Positions 18,301 to 28,616 of a DNA stretch of 64,000 bases are shown one piece after another (within the stretch, counting starts at the first letter, position 1; the number at the start of each line of letters is the position of its first letter). A program made the position numbers and the translations under genes. The stretch lies in NCBI RefSeq assembly GCF_002104995.1, contig NW_024468252.1, positions 124,001 to 188,000 on the forward strand, written 5' to 3'. The notes under the pieces are model-generated. The model did no database searches. It was not told the origin of the DNA and saw nothing but the letters and a program-made list of their open reading frames with translations. Source of the stretch: Linderina pennispora. Taxonomy: Eukaryota; Kickxellomycota; Kickxellomycetes; Kickxellales; Kickxellaceae.

Positions 18301-19998
18301 CCATACCTCAATGAGACTCTGCTTGCGCAACCGGCAAAAAGTGGGGGCCTGGGATTTACATCCCTCCATGCTATTTACTGAGCAGTTGTGCTACGAGAGG
18401 CAGGCCAAGCAATGGATGCTTTTGAGTGCATCATCAATGCCCAAGCTACATCGCAGCCAATACCAGAGACGATTCCAGTTTGGGCACGGATACTACTGTC
18501 AGACTGGCAATATGACTGAGTCGATCTCCCGGGTAACAGCGGTGCACCAAAGCCATTGAGGGCAATGCGTGACCATATCTGGTGCTTCCTCCAGAACCCT
18601 TTCCTCCAGAGACACCGCCGCATCAACCTTCGAGATAAGGTCTGGCCAATATACTGGCAATCGATCTACAAGCGATTAGTGCATGCAAAATCGCACATCC
18701 AGATCCGCCTAGACCCCACTGTGGCACACAGCAACTTAGCCAACATGCCAATCATCGGCACCAGCATAGCCCCCATCCAGAGCGCCCATTGGTACCAAGT
18801 CCACAAGTTCTACAGATGGATTCGTGACCAGAATGCTCGTGCATTGCCAAATATGCCAACAACCCCTCCACTTTTCTCAATAGGCATCATTGAGTCATTC
18901 TCCAATTGGCTCAAGTCTGAGTACCACGGCTCATCAGCCAAAGCACAACAAGCAGCAGCAGATCTCGCAGAAAACCTGGGCCTAATCCAGCAGCAAATCC
19001 AGCAGCAGAAAGAGCAGCACACAGCAAACCCCCAGGCAGCAGTGTTAAAGCCATATCTGGCAAGTCTGTTCGTCAACAGCCAGCCAACAAAGCCAGAGCA
19101 CAACCACTACTTCAGCCGGTGGTCCAGGACCACACACACAACCCAACACCTCCTACGCACAGACTCCCCAATTCCATTCCCAGAACCCGCACACCAAGTC
19201 CCCACATTGGCCTTCCCAAAAATCCCCAAAACAACGCCATGGTCGATTGTGGCCAGAGTCAATGCCCCACCACAAGCCCGCGCTACGCTACACCGGCTCC
19301 ATGTAGATCGCCTGCCCCGCCGATACCACCAAGACTCCCCAAAGCAGTGCCGCTGTGGAGCTACAGAAACCCCACAGCACCTGGCAGGTGCATGCCCACT
19401 CACAGCCCACTATCGGGACCAGGTTCTCCCCAAATATGTAGCTGTGGGCCAAGCCCTAGTGCCAAATGTCCTTGCTGAGGTAGCTGAGTCAATGGAAAGA
19501 GCCCATGGCACTGGGATCCAAGACATGGACATCTATGAGCTGCCAATCACAAGACCACGCCCCCCAAATCGGCTCCCTTTCCCATTCCCACCCACACAGA
19601 TCTCCCCAGGACACTGGCTAGTGTCACCAGCACTCCGCTGGACAGCATTTACACTGCCACAGATCAGGGACAATTCGCGCATAGCCCAAGAATTCCAACA
19701 GCTCTGGGAGCTCGGTACAAGTCTGCTCATTTACTTCCTGGCTATTGCACGCCATGACGAAGCCTACACAGACACCGTGTGGTCTACAGCCTGGTTCACT
19801 AGCGCATACAATGGAGAGTTCACCAAATATGCGCTTGCATTCCTCCCACCCGACTCCTTCCTTCGCAGCTATCTCAACCAGCTTAAACTTGCGGTTCCGA
19901 CTACAAGCCAAAGGCAATCTGATCTCGGTGATCACGATCAAGACCATATCGGATCGCAAATATCAGAAAACTCGCCCCGATCACGCAGACCACCATAA
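15355..19998 (+). pseudogene. LINE ORF2: endonuclease, reverse transcriptase, zinc finger (five in-frame stops)
   Basis: One frame throughout. APE-type endonuclease from about residue 98 (CIASANMQG, FIQEF, GGDFNIAPTHRD near 241, RLDLFLV). RT with PISLLNSDLKVI, LDQAKAYDRVAH, GVRQGDALS and the YIDD box at 17848-17859. The C-terminal CRCGATETPQHLAGACP resembles the CCHC element of L1-like ORF2. The frame is interrupted by TAG 16327, TGA 16435, TAG 16672, TGA 18379 and TGA 18517, each one transition away from Trp, Gln or Arg. The first four are also present in copy C. It is therefore either an inactivated lineage copied as DNA or a protein needing readthrough. I favour the former. Confidence 0.85.
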
Positions 19999-20146
19999 TG
20001 GACAATCGCAGCCCTGTAACCAGGATTTTGGAACCTCTGAGTGCATGGATTTCTCTCTTTAAATTACCTCTTTATTATCTTAGCAGCATTTGGCGGCTTT
20101 TCCTTTAGGACCTCCATCTAAGATACAAATAAACGCTCTTTCACCA

Positions 20147-20160
20147 TGAGCTAGCCGGGC
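20147..20160. repeat. 14-bp tRNA-derived target duplication between LINE B and C
   Basis: TGAGCTAGCCGGGC, same as 5583-5596. Confidence 0.85.
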
Positions 20161-21693
20161 ATCTCTTCTTCGCTCCTCTTAGCACAGTAATCTTTTTGCA
20201 CTCTTTCGCCGCTGCAACGCACTGTTTGCCGCCCTGAGTATGCCCAGATTATGCCCTGAGTATGCCCAGCACCACCCAGTACTGCCCAGTACTGCCCAAC
20301 AGCCACACCACCAACTGCAACTGCAACTGCAACCGCCAGCACCATAGTGCTTACCCGTTACGCATAAATTTCAAAAGTTCCCTGAATTATTTGGAATTTG
20401 TGAAGAAATGGCGAACTACATTCCCCTCATTGCCTCTGGCAACGCACCAACCCAACCTGCAACCGTGAATGACCTGGCTGTAACCAGTGTTCCCATGGCG
20501 CAACACTCCCACCATGGTGGAGCTACTGCGCAAATGCCCCAAATGGCTGCCATGGCTAATGCAGTGGCGCCACGGCCTACGGGATTCTCGCCAGATCTGC
20601 AACCAGTGCAGCTGCTGGCAGCAGTAGTGCCAGATGAAGAATGGGCAGCTCTTGGCATCACCAGCAGTGGCCATGTGGACCACGTCGCCGCTATGCCAGG
20701 GACTGGCCCACCGTGCAGGCAGCTCTCATATGCCGAGGCAGTAGGAGGCCACAAGCGCACATGCGCTCCCCGAGGACACAGCACCGGCCAGGGCACAAGC
20801 CAAGGCCCACCAGCGCCCCGATGCCCATCACGTCAGATGGAGGCCGAGAAGGCTGAGTATGCACCGCTACTCAACTCGGCAACCATCTATGTGCCAATTG
20901 TGAGCACGAACCCCGACCATGCAATGCTGATTAAGAACTAGGTTTTTGCGGCTCTAGGCCGCCCGACGGTGCCACCGTCGCACCGCAACTACCCGATATT
21001 CTCTTTCACATGCACGGCAGAGAAGATCGGCGTCACCCTGATGAGCCTGGACGACGCCATCACCATCGCTAAGCACCCATTCCGGCTTGGCAACCAGGAG
21101 CTGCAGTGGACATCGGCAATGGGCGTGATCCATCACGTAGCCATTGCCCACGTCCCAGCAACGCTGCCCTACAGAATCCGCGCAGCACTCAGGCCCTACG
21201 GCCAAGTTTCCCACCTGGAGCCGGTTCTCATCAACCAGCGCCACTACGGAGACTGGGAGTTCCTACTCCATGTCCCCAACGGGAAGACGCTGCCTGCATC
21301 TTTCAAGATGCACAAGCATCCGCTCCCAATCCCTCTCCTGCGGGGCGATTATGCCACCATGGCATGCCCACGATGCAAGGAGATCAACCCTGAGCAGTGC
21401 CACTGCCCAGGCCCTCAGCACCATTGCGCCCGCTCCCAGTGCTATAGCGCTAACCACAACAACCAAGCTGAGGTGCTAGTTGCAGCCACCCCAGCTGCAC
21501 AGACCCACGAGCCCTCCCCCGACCTAGATGTGCAAATGAGTGAGCATGCCATTGCACAATCGGCAGACCAGCCATGCAACTCTAATGGCCAACCAGTTTC
21601 GATCTCACCAGCCATCCTTATGGCTGAGGCATCACCAAATGCACAAATGGCATCCCTCCCAACCACACCTTCTACACAGTAGGCCCCACCAAT
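20161..21693 (+). mobile_element. LINE copy C, 5' part
   Basis: 5' UTR and most of ORF1 of a third LINE in the same orientation. It is interrupted at CCACCAAT (21693) by DNA transposons and continues at 50400. A 79-bp piece of it lies inverted at 34309-34387. Many C-to-T and G-to-A changes relative to copy B. Confidence 0.88.
20408..21693 (+). pseudogene. LINE copy C ORF1, interrupted
   Basis: Matches 13649-14940 of copy B. Stops at 20939 and at about 21680 both arose by CAG-to-TAG. It is cut by the module at 21694. Confidence 0.85.
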
Positions 21694-22089
21694 GGAGGCC
21701 ATTCACAATCACTAAACTAAGTAAAAAATAATTAGAAGTTGTAAAACTTTTTGTTCTTTTGTTTTTTTTGAACTTCTCCGAAACCCCCTTTGGCATCCTG
21801 AAAAATTTCAGTTGATTTCTTGTGACCCAGCCTGTATCTCAGTAGAAGCATATTAATTGTGTATCAACTGAAATTTTTCAGGATGCCGAAGGGGGTTTCG
21901 GAGAAGTGTCTATTCTTATATTTTTGTTTATTAGTTAATCTAGTTGCTAAAATCTTTTTGGCCATCACTAAACATTCTGATTTTTAAAATATTTTTCAAC
22001 TGCTAGTAATTGATTTGTTATTTAATACTTGGTTATTCTGATACAAGATATTAAGTTTCTTTAAACTTTCTTATTTGTGAATGGCCTCC
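21694..22089 (+). repeat. Family-1 module, a type
   Basis: 396 bp, GGAGGCCATTCACAATC to TTGTGAATGGCCTCC, with better-matched terminal inverted repeats (15 bp) than the b type. The inner inverted arms carry one mismatch (CCTTTGGCATC against GATGCCGAAGG). The last 9 bases are the first three codons of the large gene. Confidence 0.85.
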
Positions 22090-23724
22090 TTAAGAGTACA
22101 TCTTAACTCCCTTTTGGGACTTGAGTTGAAGAATAGAGATAATATGCCTGATATATCTGATGCAAGATATACTAGTAATGGCATCGAACAGCAAGGATTT
22201 GTTCAGCAATCTGATATCTTTATGGATTCATGTGTTGTTGAGATTCCTGACTCATATACTCTAATGGATCAACTTCACAATATTACTCCTTTTGATAGAT
22301 TGCATAGAGTATTTGGTGATGGTTATAGTTTTAAATACATAAGATGCAGCACAAGTGTGACAAATGGTAATGTCTCTGTGTATAAAGTATCTGCTCCAAA
22401 TGTTGCAATAGCTGATCCTGTACTAACTGATATCTTTCTTAGGATGCATCAAGAACATGTATTTCTTCAAAACTATGATATTACAATGGATTGTCTAAAT
22501 ATTTCTTCTAGAGCTATTGTTAAGGAATTTCTTCTTGATAATGGAATCAGTAGCAAAGATATTCTTGATGATGAAAATAAAGTTGGAGCAAACTGTATTA
22601 GCTGGTTTACTGAAGAAGATGAGATAAGAATAAGGAACAAGTTGTATAATAAATTTGTTCAACTCTTAGAAAGTGGTGAAGTTTGCAATCAACTTACTTC
22701 TAAGCTATCAGAGCTAGTGATGCCAACTTCTCAGCAATTTGGTGAAACACTTGTTGCTTGTAGGAATGAAGGATTAATGAGGCTTGAGCTTACTGTTCAC
22801 TCTCCTGAGTTGAAAGAAGTAGAATGGAACACAAACTTAATTGTCAATACTCTTGAGTTTCTTCATAACTGCAGGACATTTGCAACATCTTATGAAAAGC
22901 AATGGATGGCACTAGTTGATCAGATTCATAACAAACATACATTGTGTATTTACTTCCATAAAGAACATTCTCTTGGTTACTGCCATTGGTTCAATAAAAC
23001 AACTAAGAAGAAACAAGGAATAGCTAAAAAGTTGAAAAAGAATGAGGATATGATGACTGTTGTTTCTAATCTTACATTCAATGGACACCCAACTGTTCTT
23101 CTTACATATGCTACTAGTAGTGGTCCTCTTGAATCTGAAGTTGTTCTAAGAAGAGATAGTACAAACATCACTATTGTTCCTAGTCAGAGAAACTCCTTCT
23201 GGCCAGTTGCTTCAAGAGAAAGACAACAATATACATTTGCTAAAATGGGACTTATTAACTATTGTGGAATACATATTGATTGGTTAACAGCTCAGCAAGC
23301 AAGAGAGAAAGTTAGGCTTTCAACTCTCTCAATTGTTAGTGATAATACTGATGGTTTAGGAATAGATGACCTTCTTGCAGATATTAGCAATATTGAACTT
23401 GATGATCTAGAACCTACATATTTAAGAGAAAATACTGATCTCAAGCCAGCTAGATATAAAGTTGCTTACAACATACTTCATGTTGGTGATGAGTTCTTAG
23501 TTAGTTATTACTTCCTATATACTTTTAGAGGATTACCTTTCTACTATCTAGATATTTCTATGATTCACAATGAAATAGTTAGTAGCACTCATATACTTAT
23601 CAAAGTACTGGCAAGTAGTCCATTTGGTGAATGTATTGCTTCTGTTATTGGCCAACCAAATCAAGAAGTGGTGCTTAAAGTAACTAGAATTCATAATCGT
23701 AGTATCCATACTGAGAGGATCTAG
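22081..23724 (+). CDS. Family-1 large protein, 547 aa, intact
   Basis: Unassigned. The start ATGGCCTCC is the module terminus itself. Conserved blocks shared with the family-2 homologue (30146-31780): NMPDISDARYT (21-31), VSVYKVSAPNVAIA (98-111), NYDITMDC (131-138), NCISWFT (171-177), KLYNKFVQLLESGEV (187-201), RLELTVHS (234-241), FATSYEKQWMALVD (267-280), YCHWFN (300-305), then a more variable C-terminus. The series D-x-T-x-D, then Y-N-K, then R-x-E is faintly like palm-type replication initiators (Rep_trans and phage gene II families). There is no H-x-H motif. That similarity is my inference and is weak. The gene is convergent with the 79-aa gene. Confidence 0.85.
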   Translation: MASLRVHLNSLLGLELKNRDNMPDISDARYTSNGIEQQGFVQQSDIFMDSCVVEIPDSYTLMDQLHNITPFDRLHRVFGDGYSFKYIRCSTSVTNGNVSVYKVSAPNVAIADPVLTDIFLRMHQEHVFLQNYDITMDCLNISSRAIVKEFLLDNGISSKDILDDENKVGANCISWFTEEDEIRIRNKLYNKFVQLLESGEVCNQLTSKLSELVMPTSQQFGETLVACRNEGLMRLELTVHSPELKEVEWNTNLIVNTLEFLHNCRTFATSYEKQWMALVDQIHNKHTLCIYFHKEHSLGYCHWFNKTTKKKQGIAKKLKKNEDMMTVVSNLTFNGHPTVLLTYATSSGPLESEVVLRRDSTNITIVPSQRNSFWPVASRERQQYTFAKMGLINYCGIHIDWLTAQQAREKVRLSTLSIVSDNTDGLGIDDLLADISNIELDDLEPTYLRENTDLKPARYKVAYNILHVGDEFLVSYYFLYTFRGLPFYYLDISMIHNEIVSSTHILIKVLASSPFGECIASVIGQPNQEVVLKVTRIHNRSIHTERI

Positions 23725-23726
23725 TT

Positions 23727-23813
23727 TTAAAATGGGCAGTTGGCAACCATTACTTCCATATCTGCACAACTGTAGTTGCATACATCAAACACATGCTTAA
23801 TACTAACACCCCT
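23727..23813 (-). pseudogene. 79-aa gene of copy 2, C-terminal piece
   Basis: The gene is split. The C-terminus is here, the middle at 27953-28094 and the N-terminus at 32697-32711. The breaks are the insertion points of two family-2 elements. Confidence 0.8.
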
Positions 23814-24273
23814 GGGGGTTATACAGAGATTCTTATCTGCCCATTAACTATTTATGCATGCTGGAACTATTAGCAATTTCAGTGAAATAAAAATTTCACC
23901 CAAACCGCCATCGGCATCTTGGAAAAGTTTCAGTGAACATAATTTCCTTGTGGTTGCTTAGCCACATCTATTGAGATATTGACTTTTGTTGCCCAATGAT
24001 AATTAACCCCAAATATGCAAAGTTTTTCTTTCTGGTTGAAATTATGTTCACTGAAACTTTTCCAAGATGCCGATGGCGGTTTGGGTGAAATGGCAAAAAA
24101 AATATTTGTATTTTTAAAATCAATTATACACACAAAAACATTCTGGACACAACAATTATAATTATCTGTTCCAAAAATATCTAATAGCAAAAAATGGTTT
24201 TGAAAACGATTATTCAAATATCTATCTAACAAAATTGCAAATAACTAAAATTTACAAGTCCAGGAATGACCCC
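23814..24273 (+). repeat. Family-2 module, left end of copy 1
   Basis: 460 bp from GGGGGTTATACAGAG to GGAATGACCCC. Inner 53-bp arms (starting ATTTCACCCAAACCGCC) flank a 93-bp spacer in the minus orientation (CCTTGTGGTTGC first). The terminal C run has 4 instead of 5 C. Confidence 0.85.
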
Positions 24274-25899
24274 TTCCAAAGTGAACTAAGAGCATTACTA
24301 TCAAGAGTGTTATCAGAAAGAAGAAATATGCCTGATGTCGCTGATGCTAGGTATACTGCTAGAGGTGTAGAGCAACTTGGATTTGAGCATTCTTCTGAAA
24401 TATTTGTTGACTCATTCATTGTTGAGGTTGTTATTGAGAAATGCAGTGGATCAGATATAAAAGTAAAGCAGAAGTCAGCTAGTGTTAGATTGCATAAAGT
24501 ATTTGGAGAAGGTTTTGGCTATAAGTATGTTAGAAGTAAGATTAGTGAGCAATATGGACCAGTTGCTATTTATAAAGTATCTACACCAAATATTGCAATA
24601 GCTAGTTCTTTGTTAACAGTGAAGTTTGCTGCTATGGCTGATTACAAAATATATCTACAAAATTATGATATCACAATGGATTGTAAGAATGTGTCATCTA
24701 GAAATATTATCTATAAATACCTTTTAGAAAGAGGAGTTGAAAAGAAAGATGTTGTAGATGATTTACGCAAGTCTGGCTCTAACTGTATTAGCTGGTTTAC
24801 AAAGAAAGGAGATGTTAAAGTTAAGAACAAAATTTACAACAAGTTTATTCAGCTTCTTGAGAGTGGTGAAGTTCGTAATCCTCTTAGTTCCAAACTTTCT
24901 GAATTTGTAATGCCAACTTTGCACAACTTTGGAGAAACATTGTATGCTTGCAGAAACTCTGGCTTGACTAGGATAGAACTAACTGTACATTCTTCTCAGA
25001 TGCAAACATTTGAATGGAATAGTAACTTGCTTCTTAACACAGTTCAGTTCATGAATGAATGCAGAACATTTGCAACTTCTTATGAAAAGCAGTGGATGGC
25101 ACTTGTTGATAAAGTTAGTAGTTGTTATACAGTTTGTATTTATGTGAGACAACAGCATACTCTAGCATATTGTCATTGGTTTAACTCTATCACATCAAAG
25201 AAGCAAGGAATTATTAAGAAACTAAACAAGAATGATGATCCAATGGTAGTTGTTGCTAATCTCTCATTCAACAATAGACCTACACTTTATCAAATATATG
25301 ATTCACTTGAGAGTGGTCTTGAAACAGAAAAAGTTCTTAGAAGAGTTGATGAGAATATAACTATTATTCCAAGTCAGAGAAACTCCTTCTGGTCAACTTA
25401 TCCTACAACTAAGCAGTATCACACTTTTGAAGAGATGGGATTAGCTAACTACAAAGGAATGCATATTGGTTGGATAGATAGTAAGCAAGCAAAGAGTAAG
25501 ATATGTCTATCAGAAATGTCAGAGGTTGAATATTCTGCAGATGAGGAAAACATCAATGCATTAACAACAGCAATAGACAATATCACACTAAATGAAACTA
25601 GGCATATATTTATTAAAGAGAATACAGATCTGAAACCTTCATTGTATAGAGTTGCTTACAATGTTCTTCAGTTAGATAATGAATTTATAGTTACACATTA
25701 TGCACTCCATACTTTCAGAGGATATTCATACTTCTATGTTGATATTCATATTAAAGGGAGAGATAAACAGCCAACTCTTATTAGGACACCAGCTGACAGT
25801 TCTATTGGAAAAGCAATTTCTCAACAGTTAGGTGAATCAAAGCAACAAACATATCTGAGAGTTGTAAGTGTGGGATATAGAACAATCACAGTTGAGTAG
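24267..25899 (+). pseudogene. Family-2 large protein, start lost by a 1-base deletion
   Basis: Homologue of 30146-31780. The ATG in the module end (24267) is out of frame because one C is missing from the C run. The body is otherwise open to 25899, and an in-frame ATG (MPDVADARYT) exists at 24328, so a protein lacking about 30 residues could still be made. It carries the blocks NYDITMDC, NCISWFT, KIYNKFIQLLESGEV and RIELTVHS. Confidence 0.75.
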
Positions 25900-25907
25900 T
25901 AACCATT

Positions 25908-26147
25908 TTAAAACATAGTATAAGCAACCATTCTCTCCATATCTCTATGGAAAGTTTGACAAACATCATATACATGTTCAACCCTTACCTCACAATCAGT
26001 AGCAATATGTTGGATCCAATTACGCACTTGTATTGCTAGGTCATCACTCATATCAAAGTCATGAATAAGTAGCAGAGTAAGCATATCTCTTTCTTCCTCA
26101 CACATCTCAGCTAAGTGTTGCTTGAAGAAGTTTTGGAATGATCCCAT
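25908..26147 (-). CDS. Family-2 79-aa accessory protein
   Basis: 79 codons, MGSFQNFFKQHLAEMCEEER at the start. Same length and pattern as the family-1 protein (aromatic-rich start, E-E-E/D-R block, W at residue 44, D-V-C near 61-63, M-V-A near the end), so a real gene. No domain recognised; probably a small helical protein. It stops 8 bases from the stop of the convergent large gene and is divergent from the transposase. Confidence 0.8.
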   Translation of the reverse strand: MGSFQNFFKQHLAEMCEEERDMLTLLLIHDFDMSDDLAIQVRNWIQHIATDCEVRVEHVYDVCQTFHRDMERMVAYTMF

Positions 26148-26198
26148 TTTCTAAAATTGATAAAAGTTGAAATTTTTATTTATGACTACCTCACACAG

Positions 26199-27430
26199 AT
26201 GGACAATCAATTACAAGAATTAAGAGAGAAGGAGTGGAATGTGCTCTACACAACAAAGTGGAGATTTCTTGATGAAGACTGGTTAGTACATAAACAACAG
26301 AAGTACTATAGGAGTGAAGCTCATGAAGTGAAAGAAATAAAGCTTATCAAAGATACACTTGTAAAGCAACTTGGAATGATCCCTGTGTTCTTCTTCCTAA
26401 ATGTTCTATTTGGTGGAAAGCAGTATCCATGTCCATACAGAAATGTTGAGAAAGGACTCTTGATTTTGTACCAGTTAGTTGCTGGGCTATCAATCAATGA
26501 GATGGAGAGGTTTATTCCTAAGAGCAGTTATCAGGTAATTCATAATATGTTCTATATCTCAGAGTTAAGTGAGTTGAACAAGAAGCTTTCACACTACTTG
26601 CACACAATGTTCTCTACTCCAGAACTAAGAGTGATCTCAGCAAAGATTCAGAATCCACAAGGGTTTAAGCATATTACTCTTATGCTAGATGGACATGACT
26701 CACGAGCTCTACATAATGGTGCATACAAACCAAATCTTTATTCCTTCAAGTTGAAGAAGTCAGGATATAGAACACAAGTTTGCATTGATTTGAATGGAAT
26801 GGTTGTCCTTGTTTCACCAACATGAGGAGTGTAAAGACCACCCAGATTCTAAGATGATTAAGAACATGTCACTATTGAAATATATCTCTCCAGTAGATTG
26901 TGTTGTTTTAGATGGTGGTTATCCTCAAAGTATTCTGGAGGAGTTAACAGAAGAAGAAGAGAATGAGAATTTTGGAATGCATAACTTTTGCTTACCAGTT
27001 AGAAAGCCAAGAGGAACCAACTTAAGTGAGGCAGAGTTAGAATATAATAGCAAACTTGGGTCATTTAGATCAATGGTTGAGAGCACATTTGGAGAACTAG
27101 GTAACACATTTAAGAGACTATCAAATAGAGAAGTTGTGAGAATTAGAAACACAACTGTATACAATGTGCAGTTTAAACTCTGTTGCTTACTCTACAATAT
27201 GAAGAAGATCCTAGCAGCTAGTAAAGTTCCTGTTGAACATCACCACACACTTTGGGTTACTATCTAACTTTGACTACCCAAGCAACAACCAGGAGAGATC
27301 AACACATGCTGAAGTTGGAAGTAGTTTACCACAAAAAGTAGAGTTAGAGGCTTCAATGAGAGAACTACAAGATAGACTGATTCAAGCTAAAATTGATGAG
27401 TCAATGAACTTCTATGTTGACATGTCATAA
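26199..27430 (+). pseudogene. Family-2 DDE transposase, two frameshifts
   Basis: Same as the intact 28617-29846 gene except for an extra A at about 26822 and another at about 27259. The catalytic blocks LMLDGHDSRA, VVLDGGYPQS and MVESTFGEL are present, but in different frames. The start MDNQLQELREKEW is chosen by alignment with family 1. Confidence 0.85.
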
Positions 27431-27492
27431 GCAACTTTTAAAATAGGAATTTTTTACAAACTTTACTCAATGATAGAAACATGCTTCAATAA

Positions 27493-27952
27493 GGGGGTTA
27501 TACAGAGATTCTTATCTGCCCATTAACTATTTATGCATGCTGGAACTATTAGCAATTTCAGTGAAATAAAAATTTCACCCAAACCGCCATCGGCATCTTG
27601 GAAAAGTTTCAGTGAACATAATTTCCTTGTGGTTGCTTAGCCACATCTATTGAGATATTGACTTTTGTTGCCCAATGATAATTAACCCCAAATATGCAAA
27701 GTTTTTCTTTCTGGTTGAAATTATGTTCACTGAAACTTTTCCAAGATGCCGATGGCGGTTTGGGTGAAATGGCAAAAAAAATATTTGTATTTTTAAAATC
27801 AATTATACACACAAAAACATTCTGGACACAACAATTATAATTATCTGTTCAAAAATATCTAATAGCAAAAAATGGTTTTGAAAACGATTATTCAAATATC
27901 TATCTAACAAAATTGCAAATAACTAAAATTTACAAGTCCAGGAATGACCCCC
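27493..27952 (+). repeat. Family-2 module, right end of copy 1
   Basis: 460 bp, in the same orientation as 23814-24273 and with the same (minus) spacer orientation. It ends in GGAATGACCCCC. A 62-bp stretch (27431-27492) separates it from the transposase stop. Confidence 0.85.
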
Positions 27953-28094
27953 CTATCTTCTGAAACATTCTTAATCCATGCTCTGATATACACTGTTAAT
28001 TTTCTGCTCATATTGAAATTTCTGCTAAGTAGTTGGACTAGCTTTTCTCTCTCTTCCTCATCTAGCTCAGAAAGTTGATGTTGAAGAACTTATA
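27953..28094 (-). pseudogene. 79-aa gene of family-1 copy 2, middle piece
   Basis: 142 bp reading, on the minus strand, as the segment from KFFN to SEDR of the family-1 79-aa protein. It is the only spacer between two inverted family-2 elements and so sits at the centre of an approximately 8.9-kb imperfect palindrome. Confidence 0.8.
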
Positions 28095-28555
28095 GGGGGT
28101 CATTCCTGGACTTGTAAATTTTAGTTATTTGCAATTTTGTTAGATAGATATTTGAATAATCGTTTTCAGAACTATTTTTTGCTACTAATTATTTTTTCTA
28201 TAGTTATTATTTGTTATTGTGTCCAGAATGTTTTTGTGTGTATAATTGATTTTAAAAATACAAATATTTTTTTTGCCATTTCACCCAAACCGCCATCGGC
28301 ATCTTGGAAAAGTTTCAGTGAACATAATTTCAACCAGAAAGAAAAACTTTGCATATTTGGGGTTAATTATCATTGGGCAACAAAAGTCAATATCTCAATA
28401 GATGTGGCTAAGCAACCACAAGGAAATTATGTTCACTGAAACTTTTCCAAGATGCCGATGGCGGTTTGGGTGAAATTTTTATTTCACTGAAATTGCTAAT
28501 AGTTCCAGCATGCATAAATAGTTAATGGGCAGATAAGTGTCTCTGTATAACCCCC
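28095..28555 (-). repeat. Family-2 module, left end of copy 2
   Basis: 461 bp, GGGGGTCATTCC to TATAACCCCC. The spacer is inverted relative to its flanks when compared with 36179-36639. Confidence 0.85.
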
Positions 28556-28616
28556 TTATTGAAGATATTTCTATCATTAAGTAAAGTTTGTAAAAAATTC
28601 CTATTTTAAAAGTTGC

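Larger units (their letters stand above)
13398..20146 (+). mobile_element. LINE copy B, full length (6749 bp)
   Basis: Runs from ATCTCTTCTTCGC directly after one 14-bp tRNA duplication to the 3' end CTCTTTCACCA before the next. It holds a 5' UTR, ORF1 (13649-15313), ORF2 (15355-19998 with in-frame stops) and a 148-bp 3' UTR without a poly(A) tail. GC content is clearly higher than in the flanking DNA transposons. APE-type endonuclease plus RT and a C-terminal zinc-finger-like segment place it among L1/Tad-like LINEs. I do not assign a clade. Confidence 0.88.
23814..27952 (+). mobile_element. Family-2 three-gene DNA transposon, copy 1
   Basis: About 4139 bp. Module (23814-24273), large gene (plus), 79-aa gene (minus), transposase (plus), module (27493-27952), the modules in direct orientation. 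It is inserted in the 79-aa gene of the host family-1 element. The target duplication is CT or CCT (a C run makes it ambiguous). It is nearly identical to the inverted element 28095-32696, but it carries frameshifts in the transposase and has lost one C in the start-codon end of the left module. Confidence 0.85.

Noticed and set aside
15355-19998. Reassigned stop codons (UAG/UGA as sense) to explain LINE ORF2
   Set aside because: The intact Ty3-like and transposase genes use no in-frame TAG or TGA, and all affected sites are one transition from a sense codon.
22081-23724. HUH rolling-circle or Helitron-type initiator
   Set aside because: No H-hydrophobic-H motif with a downstream catalytic Tyr, and no helicase domain.
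28137-28439. About 100-codon frame spanning family-2 modules, recurring in many copies
   Set aside because: It reads through the hairpin arms and is complete only in one spacer orientation. The repetition is that of the module, not of a conserved protein.
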